Shown: piece by piece, positions 32,729 through 34,263 of the stretch
Layout of the letters: the number at the start of each line of letters is the position of its first letter
Position numbering within the stretch: the stretch's first letter is position 1
DNA from: JANLTP01 sp031363055
GTDB lineage: Bacteria > Pseudomonadota > Gammaproteobacteria > Burkholderiales > Burkholderiaceae_E
Assembly: GCA_031363055.1 (NCBI GenBank)
Contig: JANLTP010000148.1
Coordinates: forward strand, 1-34,263
DNA length: 34,263 bases
Direction: 5' to 3'
The notes under the pieces: generated by a model
Database searches by the model: none
The model's input: only the letters and a program-made list of their open reading frames with translations
What the model was told of the DNA's origin: nothing
Made by a program: the position numbers and the translations under genes

Positions 32729-33163
32729 TTAGCGCGAATACAAATTCATACCGGGAAAGAAAAATGCAATTTCGGTCTGCGCCGTCTCCGGTGCGTCCGA
32801 TCCGTGCACCGAGTTGGCATCGATGCTATCGGCAAAGTCCGCACGAATGGTGCCCTTGGCGGCTTTCTTCGGATCGGTCGCGCCCATCAGTTCGCGATGC
32901 TTGGCTATCGCGTCAACCCCTTCGAGCACCTGAACCACGACCGGACCTGAAATCATGAACGTCACCAAATCCTTGAAAAAGGGCCGCTCACGGTGAACGC
33001 CGTAAAACGCTTCGGCTTCGGCGCGCGAAAGGTGCATCATTCGGACTGCGATAATTTTCAGGCCGGCCGCTTCGAAACGGGCGTAGATCTGTCCAATGAC
33101 ATTCTTCGCGACAGCATCTGGCTTGATAATAGAAAAGGTACGCTCTAACTTGGCGGCTGTCAT
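32729..33163 (-). CDS. ndk: Nucleoside diphosphate kinase
   Basis: A 144-residue kinase balancing nucleoside triphosphates through a phospho-histidine intermediate. The catalytic His is H120 in NSVHGSD, K14 is in IIKPDAV, and FYGVHRERPFF and GPVVVQVLEG are standard. ATG at 33163 with GGAG six bases upstream. It is the first gene of the long minus-strand run that leads to der, and is divergent from the Bax-inhibitor-1 family gene. Confidence 0.98.
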   Translation of the reverse strand: MTAAKLERTFSIIKPDAVAKNVIGQIYARFEAAGLKIIAVRMMHLSRAEAEAFYGVHRERPFFKDLVTFMISGPVVVQVLEGVDAIAKHRELMGATDPKKAAKGTIRADFADSIDANSVHGSDAPETAQTEIAFFFPGMNLYSR

Positions 33164-33209
33164 CTAACACTCCGGAATCGGGGAAAATTTTGTAAAAAAC
33201 ATTTAAAAA

Positions 33210-33250
33210 GAGGAAGTTAGCCGGTTTTTAAGAGAATTTGGCTAATCCTC
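33210..33250. repeat. Inverted repeat in ndk upstream region
   Basis: GAGGA-AG-TTAGCC (33210-33222) pairs with GGCTAATCCTC (33240-33250), giving 11 bp with a 2-base bulge around a 17-base AT-rich loop. It lies at the predicted 5' end of the ndk mRNA, so it could be an operator or a leader hairpin. Confidence 0.6.
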
Positions 33251-33251
33251 A

Positions 33252-33260
33252 ATTTTAACA
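33252..33260 (-). promoter_or_regulatory. Possible extended -10 promoter for ndk
   Basis: On minus the sequence TGTTAAAAT (33260-33252) is a TGn-extended -10 (TAAAAT). No good -35 is visible. Transcription would start near 33245, giving a leader of about 80 bases that begins with the inverted repeat. Confidence 0.38.
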
Positions 33261-33330
33261 CAGGGGTGCATGCTTCGTGCACTGCAACGCCGCGACGCCT
33301 GCAAACGTGGCATCCTGCCGAGCATACTCA

Positions 33331-33359
33331 TTGAAATTGTTGTAAGCTGCCTCTACATT
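33331..33359 (+). promoter_or_regulatory. Sigma-70 promoter of the Bax-inhibitor-1 family gene
   Basis: TTGAAA (33331-33336) and TACATT (33354-33359) are exactly 17 bp apart, 47 bp upstream of the ATG. Predicted start is about 33366, so the leader carries a small hairpin and the CAGGAG ribosome binding site at 33392-33397. Confidence 0.7.
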
Positions 33360-33369
33360 ACGTAACAAG

Positions 33370-33387
33370 GCAAAAGCCTCTTTTTGC
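33370..33387 (+). other. Leader hairpin before the Bax-inhibitor-1 family gene
   Basis: GCAAAA (33370-33375) pairs with TTTTGC (33382-33387); an alternative AGGC/GCCT stem with the run of T behind it looks like a weak terminator. It lies between promoter and RBS. Probably only a leader structure; regulation is speculative. Confidence 0.35.
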
Positions 33388-33406
33388 TAACACAGGAGAT
33401 ACTTTC

Positions 33407-34114
33407 ATGATTCTGAATCAAGGTTCACCCAAGGCAGGCCCGTTCGGTTCGGGCGGCGCGGTCACTGCCCTTCAGACCAACCGGGTACTCCGCAATACCT
33501 ACTGGCTGCTGGCCGTGTCCATGGTCCCGACTGTGCTGGGCGCCTATATCGGCGTGCGTACCGGCTTCTCGTTCTTCGCGGGCAGCCCGTTCATTGGCCT
33601 GATTGCTTTTCTGGCCGTTGCCTTTGGCTTCTTTTTTGCTATTGAGAAGTTCAAGAACAGCGGCATTGGCGTCGGCCTGCTGCTGGCATTCACCTTCTTC
33701 ATGGGACTCATGCTGTCCCGCATCATCGGACACGTGCTCGGGTTCTCGAACGGCGCCTCGCTGATCATGACCGCATTTGGGGGCACAGCGGTGGTGTTCG
33801 CCTCAATGGCTACGCTGGCAACCGTGTCGAAGCGTGATTTCTCAGGCATCGCGCGCTGGATGTTCATTGGCTTCATCGTGATCTTCCTGGCGGCCATCGC
33901 CAACATCTGGCTGCAAATGCCGGCCCTGACCCTGACGATTTCGGCCATCGCCGTGGTCATCTTCTCGTTTTTTATATTGTTTGACCTGCAGCGCGTGGTC
34001 AACGGCGGCGAAACCAACTACATCTCGGCCACGTTATCGGTCTATCTGAGCGTCTACAACGTGTTTTCGAGCCTGTTGTCGATCCTTGGCATCGTCGGCG
34101 GCGACCGCGATTAA
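33407..34114 (+). CDS. Bax inhibitor-1/YccA family membrane protein
   Basis: A 235-residue protein with about seven membrane helices and the family signature FDLQRVVNGGETNYISATLSVYLSVYNVFSSLL near the C-terminus (split: FDLQRVVNGGETNYIS, 185-200 region, then SVYLSVYNVF). E. coli YccA of this family interacts with FtsH and protects SecY; other members are calcium leak channels. Cytosolic start MILNQGSPKAGPFGS; ATG at 33407, CAGGAG eight bases upstream. Own promoter, divergent from ndk, convergent with rlmD. A functional link to HflKC-FtsH in the same window is suggestive but unproven. Confidence 0.92.
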   Translation: MILNQGSPKAGPFGSGGAVTALQTNRVLRNTYWLLAVSMVPTVLGAYIGVRTGFSFFAGSPFIGLIAFLAVAFGFFFAIEKFKNSGIGVGLLLAFTFFMGLMLSRIIGHVLGFSNGASLIMTAFGGTAVVFASMATLATVSKRDFSGIARWMFIGFIVIFLAAIANIWLQMPALTLTISAIAVVIFSFFILFDLQRVVNGGETNYISATLSVYLSVYNVFSSLLSILGIVGGDRD

Positions 34115-34129
34115 ATTTTTAGCCTGCCG

Positions 34130-34154
34130 AGCCAGCATTGGATAGATGCTGGCT
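34130..34154 (+). terminator. Hairpin terminator between convergent genes
   Basis: AGCCAGCAT (34130-34138) and ATGCTGGCT (34146-34154) form a perfect 9-bp stem with a 7-base loop, followed by the T-rich but imperfect TGTTCATTT. It closes the plus-strand gene 15 bp after its stop and may also protect the convergent rlmD mRNA. Confidence 0.6.
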
Positions 34155-34157
34155 TGT

Positions 34158-34263
34158 TCATTTGGCCTTCAGATCGAACACCGCCATCGACTCGACATGC
34201 GACGTATGCGGGAACATGTTGATCACGCCGGCGCTGCTTAATTCGTAGGGTCCCTGGTGAACC
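34158..34263 (-). CDS. rlmD: 23S rRNA (uracil-5-)-methyltransferase RlmD, C-terminal end
   Basis: The last 34 codons and stop (TGA at 34158-34160) of a minus-strand gene that continues beyond the right edge. The readable end, AGVINMFPHTSHVESMAVFDL, split as GVINMFPHTSHVES and MAVFDLKAK, is the signature C-terminus of TrmA/RlmD-family RNA m5U methyltransferases, with the MFPHTxHVE motif. RlmD is the likely member in a gammaproteobacterium, but RlmC/TrmA-like paralogues share the motif. The catalytic Cys and iron-sulphur ligands lie outside the window. Confidence 0.8.
   Translation of the reverse strand, partial: VHQGPYELSSAGVINMFPHTSHVESMAVFDLKAK

Overview
The window is ordinary, densely packed chromosomal DNA from a gammaproteobacterium of moderately high GC. 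Three things point there: the gene order (dapA-bamC-MBL hydrolase; rlmB/rnr next to tRNA-Leu, purA, hisZ, DUF2065, hflC, hflK, hflX and hfq; ndk-rlmN-pilF-rodZ-ispG-hisS-yfgM-bamB-der), the presence of HisZ, and the IspG/TrpS subtypes, which look like those of Pseudomonas or Xanthomonas relatives. I cannot name a genus. I see no phage, insertion sequence, CRISPR array or defence island.

Layout: 1-3.7 kb holds a minus-strand group (SAM methyltransferase, dapA, bamC, MBL hydrolase) that ends in a bidirectional terminator. 3.8-6.8 kb is one large plus-strand PAS-PAS-GAF-GGDEF-EAL signalling protein. 6.9-10.7 kb runs on minus: an alpha/beta hydrolase, a PHP phosphoesterase (RNase AM type), a YciO protein and trpS. 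10.8-13.0 kb runs on plus: dacB (PBP4) and a secreted thermonuclease-like protein. rnr and rlmB follow on minus, converging on the nuclease. tRNA-Leu(CAG) at 16.46 kb is on plus. From 17.3 to 33.2 kb almost everything is on minus as two joined conserved clusters: ndk to der (nucleotide balance, 23S/tRNA methylation, pilus and shape factors, isoprenoid synthesis, HisRS, outer-membrane assembly, ribosome assembly), then hfq to purA and a purine phosphoribosyltransferase (RNA chaperone, HflX/HflKC quality control, histidine and AMP synthesis). A Bax-inhibitor-1 family membrane protein is divergent on plus. The 3' end of rlmD enters at the right edge.

Many gene pairs are coupled by 4-base ATGA, GTGA or TTGA stop/start overlaps, so much of the window is probably translated as coupled operons.

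No gene set here looks like a new biological system. The most interesting signals are non-coding or structural. First, a nested palindromic block follows tRNA-Leu and carries a split inverted copy of the tRNA 3' end. Second, short (7-21 bp) degenerate tandem duplications recur in spacers and in signal peptides, linkers or tails, with periods that are multiples of three only inside genes. Third, several proteins deviate from their families: an EAL domain with an Asp-Asn metal motif, a shortened HflX C-terminus, a phosphoribosyltransferase with unusual codon use, and RNase R and TrpS insertions.
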